A program made the position numbers and the translations under genes. 15,154 bases of DNA from Myxococcota bacterium (GTDB lineage Bacteria > Myxococcota_C > UBA6777): NCBI GenBank assembly GCA_963169055.1, contig CAUJFU010000030.1, positions 1 through 15,154 of the forward strand, in the 5' to 3' direction. Under the pieces are notes generated by a model. It searched no databases. It saw nothing but the letters and a program-made list of their open reading frames with translations, and had not been told where the DNA came from. Every line of letters starts with the position of its first letter. Within the stretch, counting starts at the first letter, position 1. This document shows positions 6,728-15,154 of the stretch, one piece after another.

Positions 6728-8239
6728 ATGTGGGAGATGCAAAAAAAACGGATGGGCGGGGCTTTGTGGCGGTTGTTGTGTGCGTGCGTGTGGTTGTGTG
6801 GATTGGGTTCGTGCGTTGCGTCACAGGAGACGAAGCGATTTCAGCTACAAGAAGGCCCGAGTATGGGCCAAGGGCGGATGTCCGCGAGTTTGGGGGTGGT
6901 GCGTTTGGCGGATGGTCGGGTGGTGGTGGTGGGCGGCTCTCCTACGGAAGATCCCTTTTTGCCTGTGAAGGGAAAACAAGCGATCGAAGTGTTGGATACG
7001 AAGACAGGGGCATGGTCGTACGCGGATATAGACGTACCGTATCAGATATCAGGGAGAGTGTTTGTGTTGCCGGATGGTCGGCTATTTGCGTTTGCGTCAG
7101 TGTATGTATTGAACCCAGATGCTTCGGATACCGAGCCGGGGGCTGGAAAAGCCGATGCAGCGGGGGCAGTGTCGGCGGTGATCTTGGATTTGGAGAAGAA
7201 GACGGCGACTCCGTTGTATCGGCCTCAAAGAAATGCGGTGGGTCAACCGCCATTGAAAGGGGACGGCCCAGCGTTGTTGCAACGTGCGTTTGCGCAAAGT
7301 GTTCGATTGCGTGACGGTCGGATCGTACGGGCGGGTGGGGCGGTTCGTTATGCGTATCCCGATCCCGAGCCACGTTGTGAGGCATCGCGTTGTCGTTATT
7401 GTTATGGCGGAGAATGCAAGCCCTTTTCAAGCAGCCAAGATCATTTTTGTCGAGAAGTCAAAGACTGCCCTTATGTCAAAGGACAGCGCAAGATCCTCCA
7501 ATCGTCGATCGTGGAAGTGTACACACCACCCGATGCAGCGCATCCATTGGGACAAGTTCGCGTGCTGTCTTTGCCCGAAGGGCGTCAAGATCTAGGGATG
7601 TTGGAATTGCCCGATGGTCGGGTATTGTTGGTGGGTGGTCAAGGAGAGCAGGGCCTCGGAACGAACAAAGTGTACGACAGCACCTTGTTTTTGGATCTGG
7701 GGACGGGGTTGTTTGCAGAAGGGCCGAGGATGCGGATCGGGCGGGAAGATCTTTCGATCGCGTTGTTGGACAACGGAGAAGTCCTGATGACCGGTGGAAC
7801 GGACGCAGAGGGAAGAACATTGAACGTCACGGAGATCTTGAATCCGCTGACGGGGACGATCCGAGACGGCGAACCGATGAGCGAGCCGCGTGAAGATCAC
7901 CTTCCCATCCGTATCGGCGGATGGTTGGTGTTTTTCGGAGGTGAATCCAATGACAAAGAAGATCAGATTTTGAACTCTGCGGAGATCTTCGATGCCAAGG
8001 ATGGCCGCTATTTGGGATCTTTCTTGCTGTTTCGCCGCACAGACGTGTTGGATGACGAGCTTTGCCCAAACACCAAAGGATACGCAGGGATCGATGACTT
8101 TGGTGTGGTGTCGTTGGATGTCAACCGCGTGTTGCTTGTCGGAGGCCAACAAGGCTGCCAAGATGCCGATGGGGCCTATATCAGCGCAGGAAAAGGCAAC
8201 AAGCGAACGTTGCTGGTGATTTTGGGGGATCGAAAATAA
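6728..8239 (+). CDS. Kelch-repeat lipoprotein with six-cysteine insertion (503 aa)
   Basis: A predicted exported beta-propeller. The N-terminus has basic residues (QKKR), a hydrophobic core and lipobox LGSC (Cys29), so it is probably lipid-anchored. Kelch-type blades recur as DGRVVVVGG, DGRIVRAGG, DGRVLLVGG, NGEVLMTGG, GGWLVFFGG and NRVLLVGG, each a hydrophobic strand ending in the double glycine; several are followed by a blade segment of the type TEILNPLTG or AEIFDAKDG. Between the third and fourth blades, residues 217-247 contain six cysteines (at 217, 222, 225, 230, 241, 247), an insertion unusual for this fold. Kelch propellers mostly bind proteins or sugars; no substrate can be read here. 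I chose the ATG at 6728 because GAGAGGA lies nine bases upstream; in-frame ATGs at 6722 and 6737 are alternatives. The gene diverges from the SWIM-finger gene. Confidence 0.82.
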   Translation: MWEMQKKRMGGALWRLLCACVWLCGLGSCVASQETKRFQLQEGPSMGQGRMSASLGVVRLADGRVVVVGGSPTEDPFLPVKGKQAIEVLDTKTGAWSYADIDVPYQISGRVFVLPDGRLFAFASVYVLNPDASDTEPGAGKADAAGAVSAVILDLEKKTATPLYRPQRNAVGQPPLKGDGPALLQRAFAQSVRLRDGRIVRAGGAVRYAYPDPEPRCEASRCRYCYGGECKPFSSSQDHFCREVKDCPYVKGQRKILQSSIVEVYTPPDAAHPLGQVRVLSLPEGRQDLGMLELPDGRVLLVGGQGEQGLGTNKVYDSTLFLDLGTGLFAEGPRMRIGREDLSIALLDNGEVLMTGGTDAEGRTLNVTEILNPLTGTIRDGEPMSEPREDHLPIRIGGWLVFFGGESNDKEDQILNSAEIFDAKDGRYLGSFLLFRRTDVLDDELCPNTKGYAGIDDFGVVSLDVNRVLLVGGQQGCQDADGAYISAGKGNKRTLLVILGDRK

Positions 8240-8241
8240 GC

Positions 8242-8329
8242 AAGAGTCTTGTGTGGTGGGATGCACGAAAAGAAGGCAGAAAAAGAAGAGTCTTGCGCGG
8301 TGGAAGGTGCGGAAAGAAGGCAGAAAAAG
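8242..8329. repeat. tandem duplication of a 44-bp unit
   Basis: Copy one (8242-8285) and copy two (8286-8329) both begin AAGAGTCTTG and end GAAGGCAGAAAAAG, with 7 mismatches in 44 positions by my alignment. The duplication makes up nearly the entire 92-bp spacer between two convergent stop codons. I see no strong stem-loop plus T-tract, so it is not an obvious terminator. Confidence 0.85.
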
Positions 8330-8331
8330 GG

Positions 8332-8754
8332 TTAGGGGAGATCTTGGGGGCGGAAGTTGGGTTGGAAGTCGAGATCGGTTTCGATGCGGAGGGGTTCGTC
8401 CTCGTGTTCGCTGGCTTCTTCGTCAGCATCTTCTTGATCGTTGTCTTCCGAAGCGAGGAGTTCAAGTTCGTTGGGATCGCCCCAACGTCGGGTGCGTTGT
8501 TGAAGTTGTTCGAGGGATTGAGTGAATTGCTGCCAATGCTCGAGTAGGATCTGGGCGATCTGATGGAGGTCTTCGGGAGAGAGAGGGGCTGCTTCGGTGT
8601 GTTCGGGGGGGGTCTCTTCGACGGCCATTTCGAGCAGGCGCAGAGCGTCGGTAAAAGCGAGCATGGTTTCTTGGGCTTCGGTTTGGACGCGGTGGATGGC
8701 GCGTTTGATGTGAAGAGGTACATCCACGACAAGGCGGGTTTTTTTGGGCTTCAT
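8332..8754 (-). CDS. putative ribbon-helix-helix protein with acidic tail (140 aa)
   Basis: The start at 8754 is supported by AGGAG nine bases upstream. Residues 4-45 fit a ribbon-helix-helix (CopG/Arc-like) DNA-binding domain: a strand KTRLVVDVP, helix one HIKRAIHRVQTEAQ, and helix two FTDALRLLEMAVEE. Residues 62-90 form a second predicted helix with heptad-like spacing (LLEHWQQFTQSLEQLQQRT), possibly for oligomerisation. Residues 98-129 are strongly acidic (SEDNDQEDADEEASEHEDE). The composition fits a DNA-binding regulator or a nucleoid-associated or antitoxin-like protein, but no toxin partner sits next to it, since the flanking genes point towards or away from it. I infer DNA binding; the family is not named. 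It is convergent with the Kelch gene. Confidence 0.65.
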   Translation of the reverse strand: MKPKKTRLVVDVPLHIKRAIHRVQTEAQETMLAFTDALRLLEMAVEETPPEHTEAAPLSPEDLHQIAQILLEHWQQFTQSLEQLQQRTRRWGDPNELELLASEDNDQEDADEEASEHEDEPLRIETDLDFQPNFRPQDLP

Positions 8755-8866
8755 CGAAAAGATCTCCTGTGGATCAGAGTGAGCGTTGTGGTTATAGCGT
8801 ATCTGTGGCGTGGTCGCAACTTGGCACACAGGCAAAGCACGAGGAGGGGGCGTCGTATGGGGGCGC

Positions 8867-8892
8867 TGTTGTGAGGTTTGTTGTGGAGCGTG
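8867..8892 (+). repeat. 26-bp direct repeat, copy 1
   Basis: Identical to 8943-8968, with a 76-bp period. Each copy begins TGTTGTGAGG and ends GGAGCGTG, and similarity continues for several bases (ATGGGG). Placement upstream of the DUF547 gene would allow an operator role, but a simple duplication is equally possible. Confidence 0.8.
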
Positions 8893-8942
8893 GATATGGG
8901 GGGCGGCAGCTTGAACGCGCTATTGTCGGTGCTGACGGCAGA

Positions 8943-8968
8943 TGTTGTGAGGTTTGTTGTGGAGCGTG
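8943..8968 (+). repeat. 26-bp direct repeat, copy 2
   Basis: Second perfect copy of the sequence at 8867-8892. It lies about 93 bases before the DUF547 start codon. Confidence 0.8.
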
Positions 8969-9060
8969 AAATGGGGGAGGGCGTGTAACGTCGGGGGTGG
9001 CTGTTGCGTTGTGGTCTGAGTCGTTGGAAGGATAAAAAAACGGAAGGAACAGGAGGTCTC

Positions 9061-9888
9061 ATGCGAGTGTGGATGTGGATGATCGCGGTGTGTGCGGGGT
9101 TATGGAGTGGTGAGGTGTACGCGGTCGAGAAGGTGAAGACGCCGTGGTCGTTTTGGTTTTCGGGGAAATGGGAGAAAGCGCGTTTTGAGCATCGGCTGTT
9201 GGATGAAGTGTTGCAAGCGCATGTGAAGGGTCGGTCTGTGGATTATCGAGGATTGGCGCATTCTTCGCGGCAGAAGTTGGACGAGTATCTGTTTCGGGTA
9301 TCACGAACGAAGGCATCGGAGATTCAGGGCAACAAAGCGCGTTTTGCGTACTGGATCAACGTGTACAATGCTTTGACGTTGCGAGCGGTGTTGGATCGTT
9401 TGCCCTCTTCTTTGGCGCAGCAGCGGGCTTTTTCAGTGCTGAATGTCAAGGGCGGATTTTGGAAGGGATACAGTTATGAAGTGGGGGGGCGTTATTTGAC
9501 GTTGGATCAGATCGAACATCAGATCTTGCGTCCCAAGTACATCGATCCGCGTTTGCATTTTGCGATCGTGTGCGCTTCAAAGGGCTGCCCTGAACTTCAG
9601 GCGCGAGCCTTTACGGCAGAAAGATTGGAGGGGATGTTGGACAAAGGCGTGCGTCGTTATCTTGCGCACACACGGGGGTTTCAGCTTGATCGTGCGAGTA
9701 AGACAGTAAAGATCTCGAAGTTGTTTGAGTGGTTCAAAGGTGACTTTGAAAAAGGCGGATACAAGGGGGTGTTAGATTTTATTGGAAGGCATCTACAAAA
9801 AGGCCATGGAAAGACTTTCATTGAAGCGCATGGTGCGGAAGTCAAGATCGCCTATCTACCGTACAGTTGGGCCTTAAACCTCCGTTGA
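9061..9888 (+). CDS. exported DUF547 domain protein (275 aa)
   Basis: The start at 9061 has an excellent AGGAGG site four bases upstream. Residues 1-21 form a type I signal peptide (hydrophobic core MWMIAVCAGL, cleavage likely after VYA). The mature part carries the conserved features of DUF547: FAYWINVYNALTLRAVL (95-111), the LTLDQIEHQIL segment (146-156), HFAIVCASKGCPEL (166-179) with Cys171 and Cys176, and a closing LPYSWALN (266-273). The length is normal for the family. The biochemical role of DUF547 is not established to my knowledge; family members are frequently secreted or found with membrane-associated proteins. The conserved His and Cys could suggest a catalytic or redox role, but this is speculation. 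No neighbour is a clear partner. A weak 6-bp hairpin AACCTC/GAGGTT (9877-9895) overlaps the stop codon. Confidence 0.88.
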   Translation: MRVWMWMIAVCAGLWSGEVYAVEKVKTPWSFWFSGKWEKARFEHRLLDEVLQAHVKGRSVDYRGLAHSSRQKLDEYLFRVSRTKASEIQGNKARFAYWINVYNALTLRAVLDRLPSSLAQQRAFSVLNVKGGFWKGYSYEVGGRYLTLDQIEHQILRPKYIDPRLHFAIVCASKGCPELQARAFTAERLEGMLDKGVRRYLAHTRGFQLDRASKTVKISKLFEWFKGDFEKGGYKGVLDFIGRHLQKGHGKTFIEAHGAEVKIAYLPYSWALNLR

Positions 9889-9957
9889 AGAGGTTGGTTG
9901 TTTGGATGGGTGATTTGGATGAGGGAGGGATGGCCGAGAGGAGCGAGGAGGGGGAGA

Positions 9958-10263
9958 TTACCAAGAAGATTTGCGAACACCGGGGAGGTCGCCAGCGCGT
10001 GCCATATCGCGCAGAGCGATACGAGAGAGGCCGAATTTGCGGTAGAATCCGCGAGGGCGACCAGTCATGCTGCAACGGTTAACAACGCGGCAGGGGCTAG
10101 AGTCACGGGGAAGCTTTTGGAGCTTGATTTGGGCTTCATCGCGATCTTCGAGGCTGGTGTTGGGGTTTTTGATGAGTTTTTTGAGGTCTTGTCGTTTTTT
10201 CCAGTGACGGTCGACGATAACTTTGCGTTGTTCGTTGCGTGCGATCATACTTTTTTTGGCCAT
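9958..10263 (-). CDS. rpsN: 30S ribosomal protein S14, zinc-free form (101 aa)
   Basis: This is small-subunit protein S14, which binds 16S rRNA in the head of the 30S subunit. The hallmark C-terminus [24 protein letters not shown] and GVRKSSW is intact. The length of 101 residues and the lack of the paired CXXC motifs show the long, zinc-free form; the short form has two CXXC pairs. The start at 10263 has GGAG six bases upstream. S14 genes usually sit inside the spc operon next to L5 and S8, but here it is alone between a DUF547 gene and a winged-helix gene. In many bacteria such a lone zinc-free S14 is a Zur-controlled spare used when zinc is scarce. I could not recognise a Zur box, and the genome may simply have only this copy. 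Confidence 0.95.
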   Translation of the reverse strand: MAKKSMIARNEQRKVIVDRHWKKRQDLKKLIKNPNTSLEDRDEAQIKLQKLPRDSSPCRVVNRCSMTGRPRGFYRKFGLSRIALRDMARAGDLPGVRKSSW

Positions 10264-10304
10264 TGGATACTCCAGGAATCTGTGCTTGCGTCTTTGGTTG
10301 GGAT

Positions 10305-10332
10305 CTTATAACAACGGAGTGCTGCGTGCGAA
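10305..10332 (-). promoter_or_regulatory. candidate promoter of rpsN
   Basis: Reading the minus strand, TTCGCA (10332-10327) and TATAAG (10310-10305) are 16 bases apart, the latter one mismatch from the -10 consensus. It would start transcription about 35 bases before the rpsN start codon. The -35 match is weak. Confidence 0.3.
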
Positions 10333-10415
10333 GCGTCCCTTGGTTTGAGACGCTGCGTGGCAGCGTGTGTGCGATGGATTGATTGCAACGGGCCGAGTAT
10401 CGAGGGTTTCGATAC
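10333..10415. repeat. cluster of intergenic hairpins
   Basis: Three stems are visible: GCGTC/GACGC (10333-10337 with 10348-10352), CGCTGC/GCAGCG around GTG (10351-10365), and GTATCGA/TCGATAC around a 5-base loop (10397-10415). They lie between the divergent rpsN and winged-helix genes, in the upstream region of both. They may be dispersed repeats or regulatory structures; the sequence alone does not decide. Confidence 0.5.
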
Positions 10416-10485
10416 TGAGTGGAACAAAGGGTTCTGTACCCGTCCAAGGCCAAGGAATCTAGCCGAAGCGTTGTGGGATGTCAAG

Positions 10486-11169
10486 ATGAAGATCGTGAAG
10501 CGGAAGAAAAAACCCATGTTGGGTGGGGATGGGAAACGAGGACAAGAAGCGGATCATTGGTTGATGTTTGAAAAAGGCGAGTTGCGCGGAGGGTCGCAGC
10601 ACCCTGAGTGGTTGGAGTTGTATTTGCTGTTGTGGTTTTATCAGCACACGCAACGACACGGCAGTCGGCAAGTTTCGCCAGAGGTGGTGTTGGAAGCGCT
10701 TCAGGTGAAGGCTTTGTCAGAAGAAGCGATGCGCCGTTTGTATCGAGAGATCCAGACAGAACACGCAAGCAAGATGGTGTCTTTTCAAAAGAGTTGGGCC
10801 TTGGTGCGCCGAGGTGCGCTGCCCAAGAACGCGCATTTTTTGTATTTATGGCTGCACCGTTACGCCGATGAATCGGGGATGATCACGTTGTCCTTTGAGG
10901 AATTGGTGTTGCGTGTTCGTTTGCCGGCGCAGGTGGTTTCGTATGCGTTGGCGGTGTTGGAGCGGATGCGTCTGATCGAGCGAAAAGGCCCAAGCAGCGA
11001 GCCAACAGAAACAGAGGCTTTGTTAGGAAGTGAAGCAGAGGACGCTGTTTTGTTGGAGCGGGATATCGTGGAAGGTGCGACGGTCGCGGACAGAGTGGAG
11101 CGCGTGAGGAGCGACGAGATGGGAGAATGGGTGTTTGCGTTGGCGAAGTCTCGGATACCTTGGTGTTAA
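10486..11169 (+). CDS. putative winged-helix protein of unknown function (227 aa)
   Basis: I do not recognise a named family. The region 113-168 reads as a winged helix-turn-helix: a helix NAHFLYLWLHRYAD, then SFEELVLRVRLP, a recognition-like helix AQVVSYALAVLERMRLI and a short wing ERKG. This is the arrangement seen in MarR-, DnaD- or phage-replication-type winged-helix proteins, where 'L-x-x-M-x-x-L-I-x-R' follows the recognition helix. The N-terminal 20 residues are basic (KRKKK), and residues 38-60 are a hydrophobic helical stretch (EWLELYLLLWFYQHTQRHG). The C-terminal 60 residues are acidic. A DNA-binding or regulatory role is inferred. The start is uncertain: ATG 10486 has only GGGA upstream; 10516 and 10564 are alternatives. 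The frame opens further upstream, but through the hairpin cluster. Confidence 0.6.
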   Translation: MKIVKRKKKPMLGGDGKRGQEADHWLMFEKGELRGGSQHPEWLELYLLLWFYQHTQRHGSRQVSPEVVLEALQVKALSEEAMRRLYREIQTEHASKMVSFQKSWALVRRGALPKNAHFLYLWLHRYADESGMITLSFEELVLRVRLPAQVVSYALAVLERMRLIERKGPSSEPTETEALLGSEAEDAVLLERDIVEGATVADRVERVRSDEMGEWVFALAKSRIPWC

Positions 11170-11319
11170 AGGCGGGGTGGGTTGGATGGGGGGATATTTT
11201 TCTTGCTTGTGTGGGGTTTGTGTTGTCCTGTATGGTGTGCTGGCTGGTATTTTCGGAGAAGGAAGAGCTTTTTGTGTGGTGAGTTGCGCAAAAAGCGAGG
11301 TGATCGTGATGGAGGTTTT

Positions 11320-12372
11320 ATGCGGAAGATGCGACTGTTTGGGATGTTGTGCCTGTGTGTGGTGTGGGTGGGTTGGATGGCGAGAGCGGAGGCCGAGTCG
11401 ACAGGCGGAGAACCCGCGTATCGGACGTTTGGTCGTTACAATCGTTTCGAGCCGTCGGCGGTGGCGCTGTGGCCGGGGACTTCGTATGTGGTGGTGCTTA
11501 ACGATCGCTCTAAGTGGACGAGTCCGATCTCTGTGTTCAAGCTGAGCAAGAAAGGGAGACTGAAAGAGATCGCCCGTCCTGTGGTGGTGATCAAAGGCAA
11601 GCCATTGGATATCTCGAAGTTTGAAGGGATCACAGCCTCGCAAAAGACTCCGGGCGTTTTTTATGCGACAACGGCGTTTGATCGACCTGTTCCAAGTTTT
11701 CGGATAATGGTGCGTTTTGAACTTCAAGCCAAAGCGAAGGGAAAAAAAGGCAAGAAAGTGTCGATCAAGATGAAGTCTGCGCGGGTGATCAAACTTCGCG
11801 ATCCTGCGGGCGTGATTAAGGGCAAATACAAGATGCCTTGGTACAAGATCGAAGCGTTGGCGTTGACACCCGAAGAAGATGCTTTGGTTGTGGGTGTGCG
11901 TGCTTATGGAAAGAGCTACAAAAAGCCGCAGTTTCGGGTTCTGCTGTTGCGTTATGCGCTGAATCGTGTCGATAGAGATCCTGTGGTGTTGGCGCACATC
12001 GATCTGAAGGGTTTGTTGGGGCGCGAAGAAGGCATCGCGGCGCTCGAATATCTGCCCGAGCGCAAACAGTACTTGTTGGTGACGAGCTACGAAAATGACG
12101 ATGCTTCGCCGCCGACAGCACAGGTGGGTGGGCATTTGTGGCTGGTGTCAACGGATCTGGCGGCCCTGAATCGAGTAGAGACGTGGAAGAAGGCTTGGCG
12201 TCAAAAGGTGAGTCATAAGCCAGAAGGGGTGACGCCGCTTGCGGGAGGGAAGATCCTTGTGGTGTACGACGACGACAACGACCGCAAGGCCAAGGGCAAA
12301 GACAAGCCCGGGACGTTTCCGATGCAAGCCAACGAAGCGGCCTATTCGATTCTCACGTTGCCTGCGAAATAA
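11320..12372 (+). CDS. exported beta-propeller-like protein (350 aa)
   Basis: The start at 11320 is well supported by GGAGG four bases upstream; the frame is open from 11182, but that extension would bury the signal peptide. Residues 1-25 form a type I signal peptide (basic MRKMR, hydrophobic LCLCVVWVGW, cleavage after AEA). The mature protein has repeating motifs FEGI (101-104), EALALTPEEDALVVG (178-192), EGIAALEY (237-244) and PEGVTPLAGGKILVVYDDDND (301-321), the glutamate-glycine-x pattern of six-bladed propellers of the DUF3616 / phytase-like group. A lysine-rich insertion (about 138-152) is present. I think it is a periplasmic propeller that may bind a phosphorylated or calcium-dependent ligand, but the family assignment is tentative and catalytic residues cannot be named. 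It follows the winged-helix gene by 150 bp, so it may have its own promoter. Confidence 0.7.
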   Translation: MRKMRLFGMLCLCVVWVGWMARAEAESTGGEPAYRTFGRYNRFEPSAVALWPGTSYVVVLNDRSKWTSPISVFKLSKKGRLKEIARPVVVIKGKPLDISKFEGITASQKTPGVFYATTAFDRPVPSFRIMVRFELQAKAKGKKGKKVSIKMKSARVIKLRDPAGVIKGKYKMPWYKIEALALTPEEDALVVGVRAYGKSYKKPQFRVLLLRYALNRVDRDPVVLAHIDLKGLLGREEGIAALEYLPERKQYLLVTSYENDDASPPTAQVGGHLWLVSTDLAALNRVETWKKAWRQKVSHKPEGVTPLAGGKILVVYDDDNDRKAKGKDKPGTFPMQANEAAYSILTLPAK

Positions 12373-12426
12373 AGCGGCGTGATCTCGTTGTGGGTAGGTT
12401 GTTTGTCTGCAAAAAAGGCGGAGGGG

Positions 12427-12475
12427 TGGGGATTTGCGGGGGTGGGATGGATGGGGATTTGCGGGGGTGGGATGA
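12427..12475 (+). repeat. tandem duplication of a 25-bp G-rich unit
   Basis: The unit beginning TGGGGATTTGCGGGGGTGGG occurs at 12427-12451 and again from 12452, the two copies matching until the last bases. It is G-rich on the plus strand. Confidence 0.85.
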
Positions 12476-12538
12476 TACGATATCCGAACGTTGTGTGATT
12501 GAAGGGTAGGTGCGATCCGCTGTAACTGCCCTATGGTT

Positions 12539-12560
12539 GGGCAGCCACAGGGGGCTGCCC
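12539..12560. repeat. GC-rich hairpin GGGCAGCC/GGCTGCCC
   Basis: An 8-bp perfect stem around a 6-base loop. It may be part of a dispersed repeat, or may act as a terminator for the propeller gene; the T-run after it is short and interrupted. Confidence 0.6.
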
Positions 12561-12601
12561 CTACGTTTTACGATCACGCCGTGGGCGGATTTCGTATTAG
12601 A

Positions 12602-12717
12602 TAGGAGTTACGCAGTTGAAAAGGAAAACCCTGAGATGTCAGTACGTTGTAGGGGCGGTTCGCGAACCGCCCGCGCCCGAACATTGGCCTTTTTCGTATC
12701 GAACTGCGTAAATCCTA
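12602..12717. mobile_element. MITE-like element with near-perfect terminal inverted repeats
   Basis: The left end TAGGAGTTACGCAGTT (12602-12617) and the right end AACTGCGTAAATCCTA (12702-12717) are inverted repeats matching at 15 of 16 positions. Between them lies the 20-bp palindrome GGGCGGTTCGCGAACCGCCC (12653-12672). There is no coding capacity in 116 bp. Size, inverted ends and internal palindrome fit a miniature inverted-repeat element mobilised in trans by a transposase elsewhere. The right end directly abuts the fusA stop codon (12718-12720). A clean target duplication is not obvious. A partial relative lies at 163-322. Confidence 0.65.
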
Positions 12718-14853
<2,136 letters not shown>

Positions 14854-15154
14854 TGTTTAGTCCTCGTGGATCGATGCTTACGAGAGATCGCCATGTCCCC
14901 AAAAAGGCTTGGGGGGGTGGATGTTACAAAGGCAGTCCTTGCCGAAATCTTGTGGAGTGGGGCGTTGGGTCTGCCTAAAGTCGCCGCTTCTGTAGCAGGT
15001 TGCCGCAGGAATTTCAAGCGAATAGTTTTGCCGCACACAGAATCTTTTTTGAGTCGCGCCGCTGTTGTGCGTTGGAGCGGTTCCCTTGGGTCCGTTGCTA
15101 CAAGGAAATGATGGACGGGGCAAGATGCACAGGGTTCATTTGGACGTCAAGGGG
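14854..15154 (-). promoter_or_regulatory. fusA leader region without gene
   Basis: No convincing gene lies here; the open frames on both strands lack ribosome binding sites or recognisable motifs. A possible promoter on the minus strand is TTGAAA (15017-15012) with a poor TACAGA (14994-14989), 17 bases apart. A 6-bp hairpin CCCCAA/TTGGGG (14897-14914) would sit in the fusA leader about 44 bases before the start codon. No ribosomal-protein binding leader or riboswitch was recognised. Confidence 0.35.

Larger units (their letters stand above)
8755..9060. other. divergent intergenic region with a direct repeat
   Basis: This 306-bp spacer separates the divergent ribbon-helix-helix and DUF547 genes and should hold both promoters. 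I see no gene. Its main feature is a 26-bp direct repeat (8867-8892 and 8943-8968). No -10/-35 pair stands out clearly. Confidence 0.5.
12373..12717. other. repeat-filled convergent intergenic region
   Basis: No gene is supported between the propeller gene and fusA, which converge here. The region contains, in order, a 25-bp tandem duplication (12427-12475), a hairpin GGGCAGCC/GGCTGCCC (12539-12560), and a MITE-like element (12602-12717). The hairpin is followed by CTACGTTTTA, a weak T-run, so it could terminate the propeller transcript, although it lies about 170 bases past the stop. Confidence 0.6.

Noticed and set aside
8251-8547. Plus-strand frames covering the ribbon-helix-helix gene
   Set aside because: They start inside the 44-bp duplication, lack ribosome sites and are shadows of the better-supported minus-strand gene with an AGGAG site.
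9923-9957. A tRNA-Ser/Leu-like start (GGAGGGATGGCCGAGAGG)
   Set aside because: The D-arm-like sequence is not followed by an anticodon stem, a TTCGA T-arm or a matching acceptor end, and the sequence runs straight into the rpsN 3' end.
10264-10345. A possible Zur box upstream of the zinc-free S14 gene (GTTATAAGATC region)
   Set aside because: Only four bases on each side are symmetrical and the inner part does not match the usual Zur palindrome; the TATAAG is better explained as a -10 element.
14878-15123. An 81-codon minus-strand frame upstream of fusA
   Set aside because: No recognisable motif and no ribosome binding site; it lies in the likely promoter and leader region of fusA.

Overview
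The window looks like chromosomal DNA from a Gram-negative bacterium on the deltaproteobacterial / Myxococcota–Bradymonadota side of the tree. The best clue is the elongation factor G at the right end. It has the DSGKTT P-loop and the [11 protein letters not shown] switch region of the mitochondrial EF-G1 / spirochaete–planctomycete–deltaproteobacterial (spd) EFG1 subfamily. Predicted lipoproteins and exported beta-propeller proteins without obvious pathway partners fit that assignment. The phylum is inference; no rRNA is present. I see no tRNA, CRISPR array, phage module or intact insertion sequence.

Layout. 1-327: no gene, several short palindromes and repeat fragments. 328-855 (-): small protein of unknown family. 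1001-3826 (-): large lipoprotein resembling GH67-like/DUF4838 proteins. 4031-5098 (-): PD-(D/E)XK nuclease-like protein. 5245-6525 (-): protein with an N-terminal clamp-binding-like QLSFF peptide, a SWIM zinc finger and a helical region like the C-terminus of RarA/MgsA. 6728-8239 (+): Kelch-repeat lipoprotein with a six-cysteine insertion, divergent from the previous gene. 8332-8754 (-): ribbon-helix-helix-like protein with an acidic tail. 9061-9888 (+): exported DUF547 protein. 9958-10263 (-): stand-alone zinc-free ribosomal protein S14. 10486-11169 (+): winged-helix-like protein. 11320-12372 (+): exported beta-propeller-like protein. 12718-14853 (-): fusA. 14854-15154: fusA leader, no gene.

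How the genes relate. There is no single clear operon. The four leftmost genes (6525 down to 328) are co-directional with gaps of roughly 145-205 bp that hold dispersed repeats, so co-transcription is uncertain. The most suggestive pair is the SWIM/RarA-C-like protein followed by the PD-(D/E)XK protein, which could form a DNA-maintenance or DNA-processing pair. S14 and EF-G are translation genes separated from the classical ribosomal operons, at least within this window.

The intergenic DNA is unusually rich in repeats. A 33-bp perfect repeat supplies the apparent start codon and the same MPHPQ N-terminus to two unrelated genes. A MITE-like element with near-perfect 16-bp terminal inverted repeats abuts the fusA stop codon, and fragments of it sit next to the stop codon of the leftmost gene. 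A 2 x 44-bp tandem duplication fills a whole convergent spacer. There are also two related 9-bp minisatellites and a 26-bp direct repeat upstream of the DUF547 gene.
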